Below, in pieces: positions 30,059 through 39,281 of a stretch of DNA of 64,000 nucleotides. Every line of letters begins with the position of its first letter. Within the stretch, counting starts at the first letter, position 1. The translations under genes were made by a program, and so were the position numbers. The notes beneath the pieces are model-generated. The model searched no databases and had not been told where the DNA came from. It saw only the letters and a list, made by a program, of their open reading frames with translations. Source of the stretch: Idiomarina sp. MD25a (GTDB lineage: Bacteria > Pseudomonadota > Gammaproteobacteria > Enterobacterales > Alteromonadaceae); NCBI RefSeq assembly GCF_001870515.1, contig NZ_MDGT01000003.1, positions 62,001-126,000 on the forward strand, written 5' to 3'.

Positions 30059-31146
30059 AAGTACTGATTTTAGGTAACGGACAGTTGGGGCAGATGCTGG
30101 GTAAAGCGGCTATCCAGCAAGGTCATGAATGTATTTTGTACAGCGACCGCGACCATCAAGTGAAGGCACTGGGTAGCCAGCAAGCACTGGCTTTAACCTT
30201 GGAAGAAGCAAAAGAGTGGGCTGACGTTGTCACTTGGGAACATGAACACCTTGCCGATGATCTGATTGATGCGACGGCAGATAAGTGGTTATTAAAAGCC
30301 AGTCTATTCCGTCAACTAACCGACCGTCGCACGCAAAAAGCCCTTTGTGACACGCTAGAGATTCCAACGTCTGAATGGCAACCTTTTAATGACGCTGCTG
30401 AGCTCGAGAGCATTTTGGCTGACTGTGACCGCGCGGTTGTCATTAAATCAGCGAAGGGCGGCTATGATGGTAAAGGTCAGTGGCGCTGGAAGCCCGGTCA
30501 GGCAAAAGATGACATTATCGCCGAGGCGGGACAACGTCCGGGTATCGTCGAGGATATGATCGACTTTAGCGATGAAGTCTCAGTTGTCGCAGCACGCGAT
30601 CATCATGGTGAACAGCGCGGATATCCATTGACGTTGAATGTCCATCGCAAAGGCATTCTGGCTTATAGCATTGCCGGTGCACAGAGTTTTTCCGAAGCAC
30701 TGGAGCGTCAGGCGCAGGCGTATCACCAAAAACTGACCGATGAACTCGATTATATTGGTGTGTTAGCTATCGAGTTTTTTGTGGTGGGCGAGGGTGACGA
30801 CCAACAATTATTGGTCAACGAAATTGCGCCGCGTGTTCATAACTCGGGTCACTGGACGATGAGTGGTTCGAATTGTGACCAGTTTAATCTGCACATGCGC
30901 GCAATTACGGGGTTACCCACACCAGATTTACTCGTTGCTCCCACATTAATGCTAAATGCCATTGGCATTGACGGTTTTCCGGAAGTGTTATGGGAAGCCG
31001 GTGCCGCTGATTGTCATTGGTACGGCAAAGACGCGCGCCCCGGTCGTAAAGTGGGCCACGTCAACCTAATGGTCGACAGTGCTGAGCGTGCTCATAAGCT
31101 CGCCGACCAATGGTGCGACGAGCTACAAGTGTTAAAAGACGCTTAA
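30055..31146 (+). CDS. purK: N5-carboxyaminoimidazole ribonucleotide synthase
   Basis: ATP- and bicarbonate-dependent carboxylation of AIR, feeding PurE. The 363-aa ATP-grasp enzyme starts [18 protein letters not shown] and carries [15 protein letters not shown] (glycine-rich nucleotide loop), [14 protein letters not shown] and the metal site around ALEFFV-like [10 protein letters not shown] and [14 protein letters not shown]. The start overlaps the purE stop (ATGA). Its end overlaps the opposing esterase gene by 4 bp. Confidence 0.96.
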   Translation: MKVLILGNGQLGQMLGKAAIQQGHECILYSDRDHQVKALGSQQALALTLEEAKEWADVVTWEHEHLADDLIDATADKWLLKASLFRQLTDRRTQKALCDTLEIPTSEWQPFNDAAELESILADCDRAVVIKSAKGGYDGKGQWRWKPGQAKDDIIAEAGQRPGIVEDMIDFSDEVSVVAARDHHGEQRGYPLTLNVHRKGILAYSIAGAQSFSEALERQAQAYHQKLTDELDYIGVLAIEFFVVGEGDDQQLLVNEIAPRVHNSGHWTMSGSNCDQFNLHMRAITGLPTPDLLVAPTLMLNAIGIDGFPEVLWEAGAADCHWYGKDARPGRKVGHVNLMVDSAERAHKLADQWCDELQVLKDA

Positions 31147-31793
31147 AGGCGCTCGAGTAACCACTTCTGCATATCCTCAACCTGCTCCATGCATAGTGAA
31201 TGCGGCATGGGGTAGGTTTGATAAGTCACTTCGTAACCCATCTCTTTTAACTGCGCCACAGCCCGTTGACCGAGCGTTTCAGGAACAACGGGGTCTTGCG
31301 TACCGTGTTGTACTAAAATCGGCAGTGAACGATTTGCCTCGGCAGGTTTTATGTCACCTTGCGTTGCGAAATAAGTCGAGTGTGCCATCAAACCACCCAA
31401 GGGTTTGGGGTAGGTTAACGCGGCCTCATAGCTGACTGCACCGCCTTGTGAAAAGCCAGCAATAATAATGCGTTTGCTATCAATGCCTTGCTCTATTTGC
31501 TCATCGATCATTTGATGAATCGCGGCAGCAGAAGCGCGTAATTGGGTCGCATCAATCTCACGATCAATGGTCATCGCTGTGATGTCATACCAAGCGGGCA
31601 TCACCATACCTTGATTAATGGTGACCGGAATACGTGGCGCGTGAGGGAATAAGAAACGTACGTGGGCCGGGGCTAAATTTAAGTGTTCAACCATGGGGAC
31701 GAAGTCGTTTCCCGAGGCGCCCAGTCCGTGCAACCAGATAATGACCGCATCGGCGGGTTCGCTTGGATCGTGTTTGATTACTTCTAACTGCAT
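31143..31793 (-). CDS. Carboxylesterase/phospholipase family alpha/beta hydrolase
   Basis: A 216-aa alpha/beta hydrolase of the family that includes Pseudomonas carboxylesterase II and lysophospholipases. Visible are the oxyanion motif IWLHGLGASGNDF, nucleophile Ser in AGFSQGGAVSYEAAL, Asp in HGTQDPVVPE and His in YPMPHSLCMEQ. No signal peptide, so cytoplasmic. It is transcribed ahead of nothing on its own strand, and the pheA gene lies 8 bp upstream, so it may be last in the unit S9 peptidase-pheA-esterase. Confidence 0.88.
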   Translation of the reverse strand: MQLEVIKHDPSEPADAVIIWLHGLGASGNDFVPMVEHLNLAPAHVRFLFPHAPRIPVTINQGMVMPAWYDITAMTIDREIDATQLRASAAAIHQMIDEQIEQGIDSKRIIIAGFSQGGAVSYEAALTYPKPLGGLMAHSTYFATQGDIKPAEANRSLPILVQHGTQDPVVPETLGQRAVAQLKEMGYEVTYQTYPMPHSLCMEQVEDMQKWLLERL

Positions 31794-31801
31794 AAAATCT
31801 C

Positions 31802-32620
31802 CTAATTAAAGGCTGGATACGAACCCAACCAGCTAATTTGATTCAACTCAGCGAGCTTTTTGAGCGCCTTCTGTACCGAAAGATCCTGTTCATGACCATC
31901 AAAATCGATGAAAAAGTGATACTGGCCAAAACCATCCCCGGTCGGACGTGAAACAATCGAGGTTAAGTTAATGCCTTGCTCGGCAAACGCTTTTAAACTA
32001 TCAACGAGTAAGCCCGGGTGGTCATTATCGTCGATCAGCATCACACTACTTTTCCAACGGCTATCTTGCAGTGCCAGCAAGGGCTCGGCGTGCGCGGATA
32101 GTAACACAAAGCGGGTTTGGTTTTTGTGGCTATCGGCGATAGTACGCTGAATACAATGCAACTGTTCTGGGCAGGGTATATGGCTCGGGACAACGGCGGC
32201 CGACGGTTTATCCGCAGCGACTAACTCATTCAACGAAGCGGTGTTGCTTGCGGTATGCACAATCGGTAATGACAGGGTATTTAACGCGTGATGACACTGC
32301 CCGGCAGCCACAAATTGCGCCCATACTTGCTCTGGATGCTGACTGTTAGCGAGCAAATGATACTGAATGGGCAGTCGATATTCTGCGTGAATATACAATG
32401 GATGGTGTGCAAAATGGTCGACAACGGGCGACACGAAACCATCAATTAGGTTCTCGATAGGAACGACCGCAAGTTGTGTGTCATTTACGCTGTGTAGGAC
32501 ATCTGGCAACGTGCTTTTAAACACAATGGGCACTGAGTCGCCTAACTGTTGCTGAAAGTGCTGCGCGGCACGCTCCGAGAACGTGCCGGCAGGACCAAGC
32601 GTCACTAACTGTTCAATCAT
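31802..32620 (-). CDS. pheA: Prephenate dehydratase (stand-alone)
   Basis: Converts prephenate to phenylpyruvate for phenylalanine synthesis. The 272-aa protein begins MIEQLVTLGPAGTFSERAA, the usual opening of the dehydratase domain, with catalytic-region motif NQTRFVLLS. The C-terminal ACT regulatory domain (about 185-272) reads HPGLLVDSLKAFAEQGINLTSI with SRPTGDGFGQY. There is no chorismate mutase domain, unlike E. coli PheA. I place the start at 32620; a longer frame would overlap the S9 peptidase gene, whose stop is 7 bp upstream. Confidence 0.9.
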   Translation of the reverse strand: MIEQLVTLGPAGTFSERAAQHFQQQLGDSVPIVFKSTLPDVLHSVNDTQLAVVPIENLIDGFVSPVVDHFAHHPLYIHAEYRLPIQYHLLANSQHPEQVWAQFVAAGQCHHALNTLSLPIVHTASNTASLNELVAADKPSAAVVPSHIPCPEQLHCIQRTIADSHKNQTRFVLLSAHAEPLLALQDSRWKSSVMLIDDNDHPGLLVDSLKAFAEQGINLTSIVSRPTGDGFGQYHFFIDFDGHEQDLSVQKALKKLAELNQISWLGSYPAFN

Positions 32621-32627
32621 AAAACCA

Positions 32628-34667
32628 TTACTTCTTATAGTGTTCGAACCAGGCCAACGCGTGTTCGATCTTGGCAATCATATGTGAAGGACGGTAGGTT
32701 ACGCCGTGAGACGCGCCAGGCACTCGGACCATGGCAGTATCGACGTGGCGCAACTTCAGCGCTTGGTAGAACTGTTCAGTCTCTGAGATAGGCGTGCGAC
32801 GATCATTTTCACCAGTAAATAACAATACAGGCGTCGAGACGTTTCCTACAAGTGACAATGGTGAGCGTTTCCAATAATGGTCTAAATCCTCCCATGGCAT
32901 CGCCGGAAACTGATTGGTAATTTGCCCAATGGAACTATCTGCCGTGAGTACTTTACTGACCCAGTTAATCACAGGGTTAGTGGCCGCTGCTGCATTAAAT
33001 CGGTCGGTTAAGCCTACCGCATAGGCTGTGGCAATACCGCCCGCCGAGCCGCCGGCAATAAATAAGTTGTCTGCATCAACAAAGCCCTTATCAATCATCG
33101 CATCAACACCACTCATATGATCAGCAAAGTCATACTCTGAAGCGTAGTTGCCATCGAGTAGCATCGCGAAGTCTTTTCCGTAAGAGGTGCTACCACGGTA
33201 GTTTACGTACAGAACGACGTAGCCTTCAGCTGCGTAGCGCTGATGCTCGGCGGCAAAATGAGGACCGTAAGAAAGATGCGGACCGCCATGAATTTCAACG
33301 ATCAGCGGATACTCTTTATCTTCGTCAAAGTCCGGGGGGGTGATATACCAACCCTGAATCGGCTGATCATCGTAGCTCGAGTTGTATGTGATTTCGTGTA
33401 CCTTGCCGAGCTTTTTGTTGCCCAACACGTCTTCGTTAAGCTGAGTCAACGTGTGTGTTTCATCCCCAGACGCTTGATAACCGACATCGGCAGGACGGTA
33501 AGGAGTACCTTGCGTATAAGCGATAGCGCCATTGTTCGATGCGCTGAAACTGCCCATCGTATACGGGCGACTGACATAGGTACCTGACACATCATCAACA
33601 CGGCGGGTTAATTCATCGTCTAGACTGACGTTGGCAATCACGGTTTTACCGCGGTCTGCAAATTGCACCGCAATCGCGTCCTCGCCATTCCACTGTGGGT
33701 TGGCAAACGAGCGATCTAATTCGCTTTGCAGCTCGCGTTTTTGTTTCGAGGCCCAGTCCATGACCCACAGTTCACCTTTGTGATAAGGAACCGGCTCATC
33801 GCTACTGTGTAAATAAACCAAACGCTCACCATCGGGTGAAAACTGTGGCGCGTATTCCTGACCCGGCGCCTGAGTGATGCGCGTGAGCTGCTGAGTTTTC
33901 ACATTAACGGCATAAAGGTCACTGTCATTCACCTCATAGGCCCAGTCTTTGTCGCGGTTAGCGGAAAACACGATCGACTCGCCATCGTGACTCCAAGTCA
34001 GTGGCCCAGAATGGCGGAACGCCCCCGTGGTTAATTGCTGTACACTGCCACCGGTCGCTGGAACAGTAAAAATTTGTGCATGTGCGGGTTTTAGCACACC
34101 TTGGCCATCGCTTTGATAATAAGCTTCTTGCACAACAATCGGTTGCCCACCCCAGTCGGCGCCCTCCGGTTTAGTGGGACGTTTTACTTTCTTTTCAAAG
34201 GCCGTTTTTTCTGCCGGCACATCCATTAAGAAAGCGATCGACTCACCATCAGGTGACCAAGCTAATTGACTTGGCGATTCATGCACATGGGTAATCTCTG
34301 CGTGCTTGTCTTGATTAAGCCAATACACATGAACCTGATAACTGTCCTTGCGATTGGATGTTAATGCTAGCCGTTGACTGTCAGGTGACCACGTTAAGTT
34401 GCCGTAGGCGTCGCCCTCATCAAAGAGTGGATAGTGTTGATTTGATGCCGTATCAAGGATCCAGACCGAACGCTCGGTGTTGTCCTTCATATCGTTAAAG
34501 CGATTACGAATGTAGGCGATATAGCGTCCATCAGGCGAGATGCTTACATCATTCGCATACTCGAGCTGAAAGATATCGTCGATAGCAAAATAGTCATTGG
34601 TTTGTGCGTTAGTAGACGGTGATAACGTTGCAAGCCCAATTACCAGAGCGGATGTTTTTAACCACAT
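32628..34667 (-). CDS. Secreted S9-family prolyl oligopeptidase-like peptidase
   Basis: A 679-aa exported peptidase. A signal peptide (WLKTSALVIGLATLSPSTNAQ) is followed by a WD40/PD40 beta-propeller (about 30-400, repeated SPDGRYIAYI, SPDSQRLALTS, SPDGESIAFL and similar blades). The alpha/beta-hydrolase domain then carries the catalytic Ser in GGSAGGIATAY, Asp in GENDRRTPISE and His in GASHGVTYRP. It resembles acylaminoacyl/dipeptidyl peptidases used in peptide scavenging. The pheA gene follows after 7 bp; it is divergent from alr. Confidence 0.92.
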   Translation of the reverse strand: MWLKTSALVIGLATLSPSTNAQTNDYFAIDDIFQLEYANDVSISPDGRYIAYIRNRFNDMKDNTERSVWILDTASNQHYPLFDEGDAYGNLTWSPDSQRLALTSNRKDSYQVHVYWLNQDKHAEITHVHESPSQLAWSPDGESIAFLMDVPAEKTAFEKKVKRPTKPEGADWGGQPIVVQEAYYQSDGQGVLKPAHAQIFTVPATGGSVQQLTTGAFRHSGPLTWSHDGESIVFSANRDKDWAYEVNDSDLYAVNVKTQQLTRITQAPGQEYAPQFSPDGERLVYLHSSDEPVPYHKGELWVMDWASKQKRELQSELDRSFANPQWNGEDAIAVQFADRGKTVIANVSLDDELTRRVDDVSGTYVSRPYTMGSFSASNNGAIAYTQGTPYRPADVGYQASGDETHTLTQLNEDVLGNKKLGKVHEITYNSSYDDQPIQGWYITPPDFDEDKEYPLIVEIHGGPHLSYGPHFAAEHQRYAAEGYVVLYVNYRGSTSYGKDFAMLLDGNYASEYDFADHMSGVDAMIDKGFVDADNLFIAGGSAGGIATAYAVGLTDRFNAAAATNPVINWVSKVLTADSSIGQITNQFPAMPWEDLDHYWKRSPLSLVGNVSTPVLLFTGENDRRTPISETEQFYQALKLRHVDTAMVRVPGASHGVTYRPSHMIAKIEHALAWFEHYKK

Positions 34668-34759
34668 AATGCGTCCTTAATTTTTATTCTAACGGGTGTT
34701 CTGTAAACGCTTCGAAAAATCATCATTGAAACCGCGCTAAAACGCTCGAAGCCAAGTCA

Positions 34760-34779
34760 CGAACATGATTAAATGTTCG
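34760..34779. promoter_or_regulatory. 20-bp palindrome upstream of alr
   Basis: CGAACAT-GATTAA-ATGTTCG is a perfect 7-bp inverted repeat with 6-bp centre, 36 bp before the alr start and 93 bp before the S9 peptidase start. It has the form of a dimeric regulator site. No known motif recognised. Confidence 0.45.
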
Positions 34780-34814
34780 CTATCATTTACCTATTTGAGC
34801 TTTGGATCGCCTGC

Positions 34815-35927
34815 ATGTCTCAGCCGCATCGACAAACCCGCGCTCGTATCTTACTGACAAATTTACGGGACAATGCCAAACAATTAAAGTCGTATATCGA
34901 CCAGCAGCCGATGCTAGGCGTTATAAAAGCGGACGGATACGGTCATGGCGCGACAGAAGTGGCGCATGCCATCGCGGATTACGTCGAAAAATACGCCGTT
35001 GCTTTTATTGATGAAGCGATTGCGTTACGCGACTCAGGTATCGACAAGCCCATCGTCATTTTGCAGGGGGTATACAGCACTGAAGACTGGTTGATATGCG
35101 CTGAGCAGCATTTTGAACCCGTGATACACAACGCGCAGCAAATTGAGTTTCTGAGCGAAATTACTTCGGAAACCAATCGGGTTAACGTTTGGCTGAAGCA
35201 AGACTCAGGTATGCACCGATTAGGCTTTTTTGCCGATGACGTCGAAGAGGCGGTAGGACAGCTTCGCGCGCATGCGCAGATCAACCACATTGTGCTGATG
35301 ACTCACTTTGCTGAGGCGGATAATCCTGAGAGCCCGTTGACCGCGATGCAGTTAGAACGCTTTTACGCGGTACTCCATGCGGTGCGTGATAAAATAGATG
35401 GTGTTAGCGTGGCAAACAGTGCCTTTATGTTGGGTGACGATGTACTGGATGCGATGGGCCTGACTAAATGGTTTCGGGCTGGGATTGCGCTGTATGGGCA
35501 AAACCCCTCTCAGGTTGAATTAAGCGATGCTGAACTACTCAAACCAACCATGGTGCTTGAAGCGCCCGTGATCGCGTTACGCACAATTCAGCCAGGTGAA
35601 ACCGTAGGTTATGGGAGTCGCTGGCGAGCACAACGAGAGAGCCGTATCGCGACGGTGGCAATAGGTTACGCCGATGGCTACCCGCGTAGCTTACCCGATG
35701 GCACACCGATGATTATTAATGATCAAGTAGGCTGTTTAGTCGGTCGTATTTCGATGGATATGATTACGGTCGATGTGACCGATATTGAGGGTATTGAGCT
35801 CGGCGATAATGTTGAACTCTGGGGTGAGCGTCTACCGATACAAGTGATTGCCGATCAAGCGCGGACAATCACTTACGAGCTATTTGCTCAAGTGACACGT
35901 CGCGTGCCACGCGTTTATGCAGACTAA
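34815..35927 (+). CDS. alr: Alanine racemase
   Basis: PLP-dependent interconversion of L- and D-alanine for peptidoglycan. The 370-aa product has the PLP lysine in MLGVIKADGYGHGA, the RLGFF segment after SGMHRLG, the catalytic Tyr region VGYGSRWRA and the C-terminal GRISMDMITVDVTD. The ATG at 34815 fits other Alr N-termini (MSQPHRQTRARI); an upstream in-frame ATG at 34773 would add an implausible hydrophobic stretch. It is convergent with the PepSY gene, with a 4-bp 3' overlap. Confidence 0.95.
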   Translation: MSQPHRQTRARILLTNLRDNAKQLKSYIDQQPMLGVIKADGYGHGATEVAHAIADYVEKYAVAFIDEAIALRDSGIDKPIVILQGVYSTEDWLICAEQHFEPVIHNAQQIEFLSEITSETNRVNVWLKQDSGMHRLGFFADDVEEAVGQLRAHAQINHIVLMTHFAEADNPESPLTAMQLERFYAVLHAVRDKIDGVSVANSAFMLGDDVLDAMGLTKWFRAGIALYGQNPSQVELSDAELLKPTMVLEAPVIALRTIQPGETVGYGSRWRAQRESRIATVAIGYADGYPRSLPDGTPMIINDQVGCLVGRISMDMITVDVTDIEGIELGDNVELWGERLPIQVIADQARTITYELFAQVTRRVPRVYAD

Positions 35928-36958
35928 CGTTTGTTGCGACGTTTTAGGTAAAACCAAACACCGGTCATAGGTAGTAGTAATAGCGCAATCCCCCCTGCCA
36001 AAATAACCAGGGTCATGGCGGTGCCACCGACAGCCGCCACATGCAGCGGATAGATCATATGGGACACTTGCTCACCTAAGGGGCGTGTCCGCACATCCGT
36101 AATGCTGGAAAGTGTCCCTGTTTCATCAAACGCAATGTAATTACGACCATTCGGATGCCATTCATCAGGCCATTTTAAGCGCATGCGCCCTGAGTCTAAA
36201 TAAATTAAGCGAATATCGGCGTTAGGTAGGACGGTACGGGCGACTTCAAAGCGTTCCTGCCAGTGTGTTGCTGAGCGTTCGGGTACTGAGTGGTGTATCC
36301 GTGAATCGGTCATCGGTAATAGGGTGGTTAAACCGCCTTTGACCGTGCTCGCATACATAATCGCACTACCAGTAAGCATCAGTAATGCCACCGGGATAAA
36401 GACGATAGCACCGGTGCTGCGGTGCAATTGCCATAAGGTTTGCATGCCTTTAGCCGAGAACGGGTTATAAAAGCGTACGGCGAGGTTTTTCCAGCGCCAT
36501 TGTCGCTTAGGCCACCAGCGTACTAGGCCGGTGGTAATCAATACCAAGGCAAGTAGCGACAATACTCCGAGGATGTCCTTGCCGAACTCATCAAGCGCAA
36601 GATGATGGTGCAGTTCGACAAACCAGCTCACCGTGTCAGCGTAGGGCGCTCGAGTAAGCAGTTGCTCACCTTGAGGGCCAAAATAGTGATGGTTACCGTC
36701 ACCATCAACCAGCTCAAACCAGGGACGGTCGTCAGTAGGAAGATACGCGTACCCTGCCGTATAGCGATCGGCAATAGTTGCTGATGTCGCGTGCGACACG
36801 GGATTGTCGAGTCGCAGACTGGGGTATTGCCACATCAGCCACTGATTTTTGAATAACAGCATTGAGCCCGTCACTGCCATGAGCAGTACCCAACCACTCA
36901 GCACAAGGCCAAGCCAGCGATGCCACTGTGTCAGTGACGGTAGCTTAATGCGCCTCAC
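35924..36958 (-). CDS. PepSY-associated transmembrane protein (iron uptake linked)
   Basis: A 344-aa inner-membrane protein with the PepSY_TM architecture. TM1 is near residue 20 (WLGLVLSGWVLLMAVTGSMLLF), followed by a periplasmic PepSY-like stretch, then TM segments at about 140, 185 and 315 (TAMTLVILAGGIALLLLPMTGVWFYL). Conserved His residues in HRWLGL and VELHHHLALDEFG could ligand haem, as in siderophore or ferric reductases of this family. It begins 6 bp after the TonB receptor stop, so the pair is one operon. A role in periplasmic ferric-siderophore reduction is inferred. Confidence 0.85.
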   Translation of the reverse strand: MRRIKLPSLTQWHRWLGLVLSGWVLLMAVTGSMLLFKNQWLMWQYPSLRLDNPVSHATSATIADRYTAGYAYLPTDDRPWFELVDGDGNHHYFGPQGEQLLTRAPYADTVSWFVELHHHLALDEFGKDILGVLSLLALVLITTGLVRWWPKRQWRWKNLAVRFYNPFSAKGMQTLWQLHRSTGAIVFIPVALLMLTGSAIMYASTVKGGLTTLLPMTDSRIHHSVPERSATHWQERFEVARTVLPNADIRLIYLDSGRMRLKWPDEWHPNGRNYIAFDETGTLSSITDVRTRPLGEQVSHMIYPLHVAAVGGTAMTLVILAGGIALLLLPMTGVWFYLKRRNKR

Positions 36959-36964
36959 GTATGA

Positions 36965-39067
36965 CTACCAAGCATAGTTCCAGTTTAAGCTGATAGTACG
37001 TCCGCGACCGGTAAAGTTACGGTTATCACCACCGACGGTTTGTGCATAGTAGGTGAAGTAGTACTCATCGAATAAGTTCTCGATACCGAGTGCAAATTGA
37101 CCATAGTCGCGAGTTTCAAGCAAGACCGATGCATCGATGGTGTTATAGCCATCAAAGTTATTAATGGCTTCGGCACCTGAGTAGATGTCGCGGTCAAAGA
37201 ACTTGTTCCACTGTACCCGGCTCGAAACTTGTCCAGTCCATTGTTGTGACCAGTACAGGTTCGCGCGTTTTGGGGCGATATTACGACCACCAAGCTGCGT
37301 ATCGACTTGGTTATCGCCATCACTGTCAAACTCCCCGTCAGTATCAGCGTAGTTCAAACCAAATGCCGTATCGTTTGAGAACGCATATTCTGCACTAGCC
37401 TCGATACCGTCGATTTCAGTGCGTTCACGTTTAACCGAGTAAATGCCATCAGCATCCGCTTGCAAACGAGCGCCTAAATCCGATTCAGAACGGTAGTAGC
37501 TGATTGAAGCGCGCCATGCGTTGTTGTTGAACTCGACGCCGATTTCCTCGTTATCAGCAAGTACTGGCTGTAAGTCTAAGAAGCTGCTCACACTTAAACC
37601 CGGTGTTGAGATACCGCGCAACACACGCCCTACGTCTGGCATGCTAAAGCCTTCAGAGTAACTCGCGAATACACGCCAGTTATCGTTCAACGCATAAACT
37701 GCGCCTAAGTTGGTGAGCAATTCATTGAAGCTCGGTTCGCCGCCTTCGACAAACACACTGCCGTAAGAAGCGAGGGTGGTGAAGCTATCCGCTTTGAGCT
37801 TGCCGTATTCGTAACGTAAACCACCACTCAGTGTGAGTCCGTTGGCTTGATAGCTCAACTGTGCGTACGGCGCCCAGTTTTCAAATTCAGTCTCCGGTAC
37901 CCACTTACGACCGGTTTGTGCGAGCTCTTGGAACGTCTTATCGTTCATGAAGTCGACACCTGCTGTTACATCAACAGGCAGGTCAGCAACTTTTGCCCAG
38001 TTCATGGTAATGCGAGAACCATACTTACGCGAGTCATTGCGAGACTGGTCAAAGATATCATCGCCGTACTGCGGATCTTGGAAGGTAGCATAGTTGCCGC
38101 CACCATAAAGTGCGGAGAAGTCTTGCAAGAACAGCTGCCAGTTGAGGTCAGCACCTAAAATATCGGTGTTTTTATATGTCAAACTACTGGTGGTGACTTC
38201 GTTTTCTGGTGCATCGCCTGGGTATTCACCTTCGACCGATAGAGCAGGAACGCCCAGTTCGCGGTTACCTACAGTAGCAAAGTAATCACCATTACCCGCC
38301 ATATCAAAGTGATTGACCATTAACGCCAGTGACTGAGTGCTATCAATGCGGTATTCACCTTTGAAAAACACGTCGTAGCTCTTCGAGTCCATGGTGTCGC
38401 CTTGTGTGGTATCGACACCAATTAACTGACCCTTACCATCCACGTACATACCGGTATCGCGGTATTGTGCACCAGCAACAAACTTCCAATCGCCCTCGGC
38501 GTGACGTACTAAATAGCCCGCTTCGTAGCTGAGCCCTTCTGAGATTTCGCTATCGGGTGCTGTGAAACCGGCGTTTACTTCTTGCGTGGTGCCTTCTTGT
38601 GCCTGCTTAGTCACGATATTAATAATACCGCCGCTTGCGCCTAAACCTTGAATAGCGCTGGCGCCATGGATGACTTCTACACGTTCAATCATGAACGGGT
38701 CAATGGTATACGCCGCGCGTGAACCATCCCGTAATGGGTTGGACTGAGGCACGCCATCAATTAAGTAAAGTGGTTGGCGGCCGCGTAATGTCTCGCCCGA
38801 TGAGGTTAACTTTTGACGCGAGGGAGAAAATGCAGGAATCAACTTGCCGAGGACATCAGAAAGCGACTCTGCAACCATCATTTGCTGGCGCAATTGCTCT
38901 CCATCAATGACGGTCACCGTAGCTGGAATCGCGCTTTGAGGGATTTTAGTCCGTGTTGCGGTAATTTCGATGGTCTCATCGACACCTGTACGATTAACTT
39001 CGTCTTGGGCCAATGCCTGACCGGATACAATGGATGCAATTAAAAGAGATAGCAGCTTCTTGGACAT
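36965..39067 (-). CDS. TonB-dependent outer-membrane siderophore receptor
   Basis: A 700-aa outer-membrane receptor. Signal peptide KKLLSLLIASIVSGQALAQ, TonB-box-like VDETIEITATRT, plug domain with IPATVTVIDGEQL, PLYLIDGVPQSNP and IERVEVIHGASAIQGLGASGGIINIV. The barrel ends in an aromatic strand (RTISLNWNYAW). The start at 39067 has AAGGA six bases upstream. Two Fur-like boxes cover the leader, and the downstream PepSY membrane gene supports a ferric-siderophore role. The exact ligand is not predictable. Confidence 0.93.
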   Translation of the reverse strand: MSKKLLSLLIASIVSGQALAQDEVNRTGVDETIEITATRTKIPQSAIPATVTVIDGEQLRQQMMVAESLSDVLGKLIPAFSPSRQKLTSSGETLRGRQPLYLIDGVPQSNPLRDGSRAAYTIDPFMIERVEVIHGASAIQGLGASGGIINIVTKQAQEGTTQEVNAGFTAPDSEISEGLSYEAGYLVRHAEGDWKFVAGAQYRDTGMYVDGKGQLIGVDTTQGDTMDSKSYDVFFKGEYRIDSTQSLALMVNHFDMAGNGDYFATVGNRELGVPALSVEGEYPGDAPENEVTTSSLTYKNTDILGADLNWQLFLQDFSALYGGGNYATFQDPQYGDDIFDQSRNDSRKYGSRITMNWAKVADLPVDVTAGVDFMNDKTFQELAQTGRKWVPETEFENWAPYAQLSYQANGLTLSGGLRYEYGKLKADSFTTLASYGSVFVEGGEPSFNELLTNLGAVYALNDNWRVFASYSEGFSMPDVGRVLRGISTPGLSVSSFLDLQPVLADNEEIGVEFNNNAWRASISYYRSESDLGARLQADADGIYSVKRERTEIDGIEASAEYAFSNDTAFGLNYADTDGEFDSDGDNQVDTQLGGRNIAPKRANLYWSQQWTGQVSSRVQWNKFFDRDIYSGAEAINNFDGYNTIDASVLLETRDYGQFALGIENLFDEYYFTYYAQTVGGDNRNFTGRGRTISLNWNYAW

Positions 39068-39081
39068 GAGAATCCTTATCA
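39067..39081. promoter_or_regulatory. Fur-like box overlapping the receptor ribosome site
   Basis: TGAGAAT-C-CTTATCA matches the 7-1-7 Fur pattern TGATAAT-N-ATTATCA with two mismatches. It covers the Shine-Dalgarno of the TonB receptor gene. Confidence 0.55.
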
Positions 39082-39101
39082 TTTTCTATAAGTGGCGCAG
39101 A

Positions 39102-39116
39102 TGATAATTGTTCTCA
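39102..39116. promoter_or_regulatory. Fur-like box upstream of the receptor
   Basis: TGATAAT-T-GTTCTCA matches the 7-1-7 Fur pattern with two mismatches in one arm. It lies 35 bp upstream of the box at the start codon; tandem boxes suit iron-responsive repression. Confidence 0.6.
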
Positions 39117-39281
39117 TTACATAGTCAACTACTTATTTTAATTTTCTTTTAAGAAAAACGTATCGGCTATCGTTCAATTTGTTGTACGGCAGGCATACAG
39201 GGCTGAAATAGAAGTTTTCTCGGCATTATGGTACTTAATAGAGTTCTCTACATTAACGTCGAGCCGAGAGAGAAACGAGAT

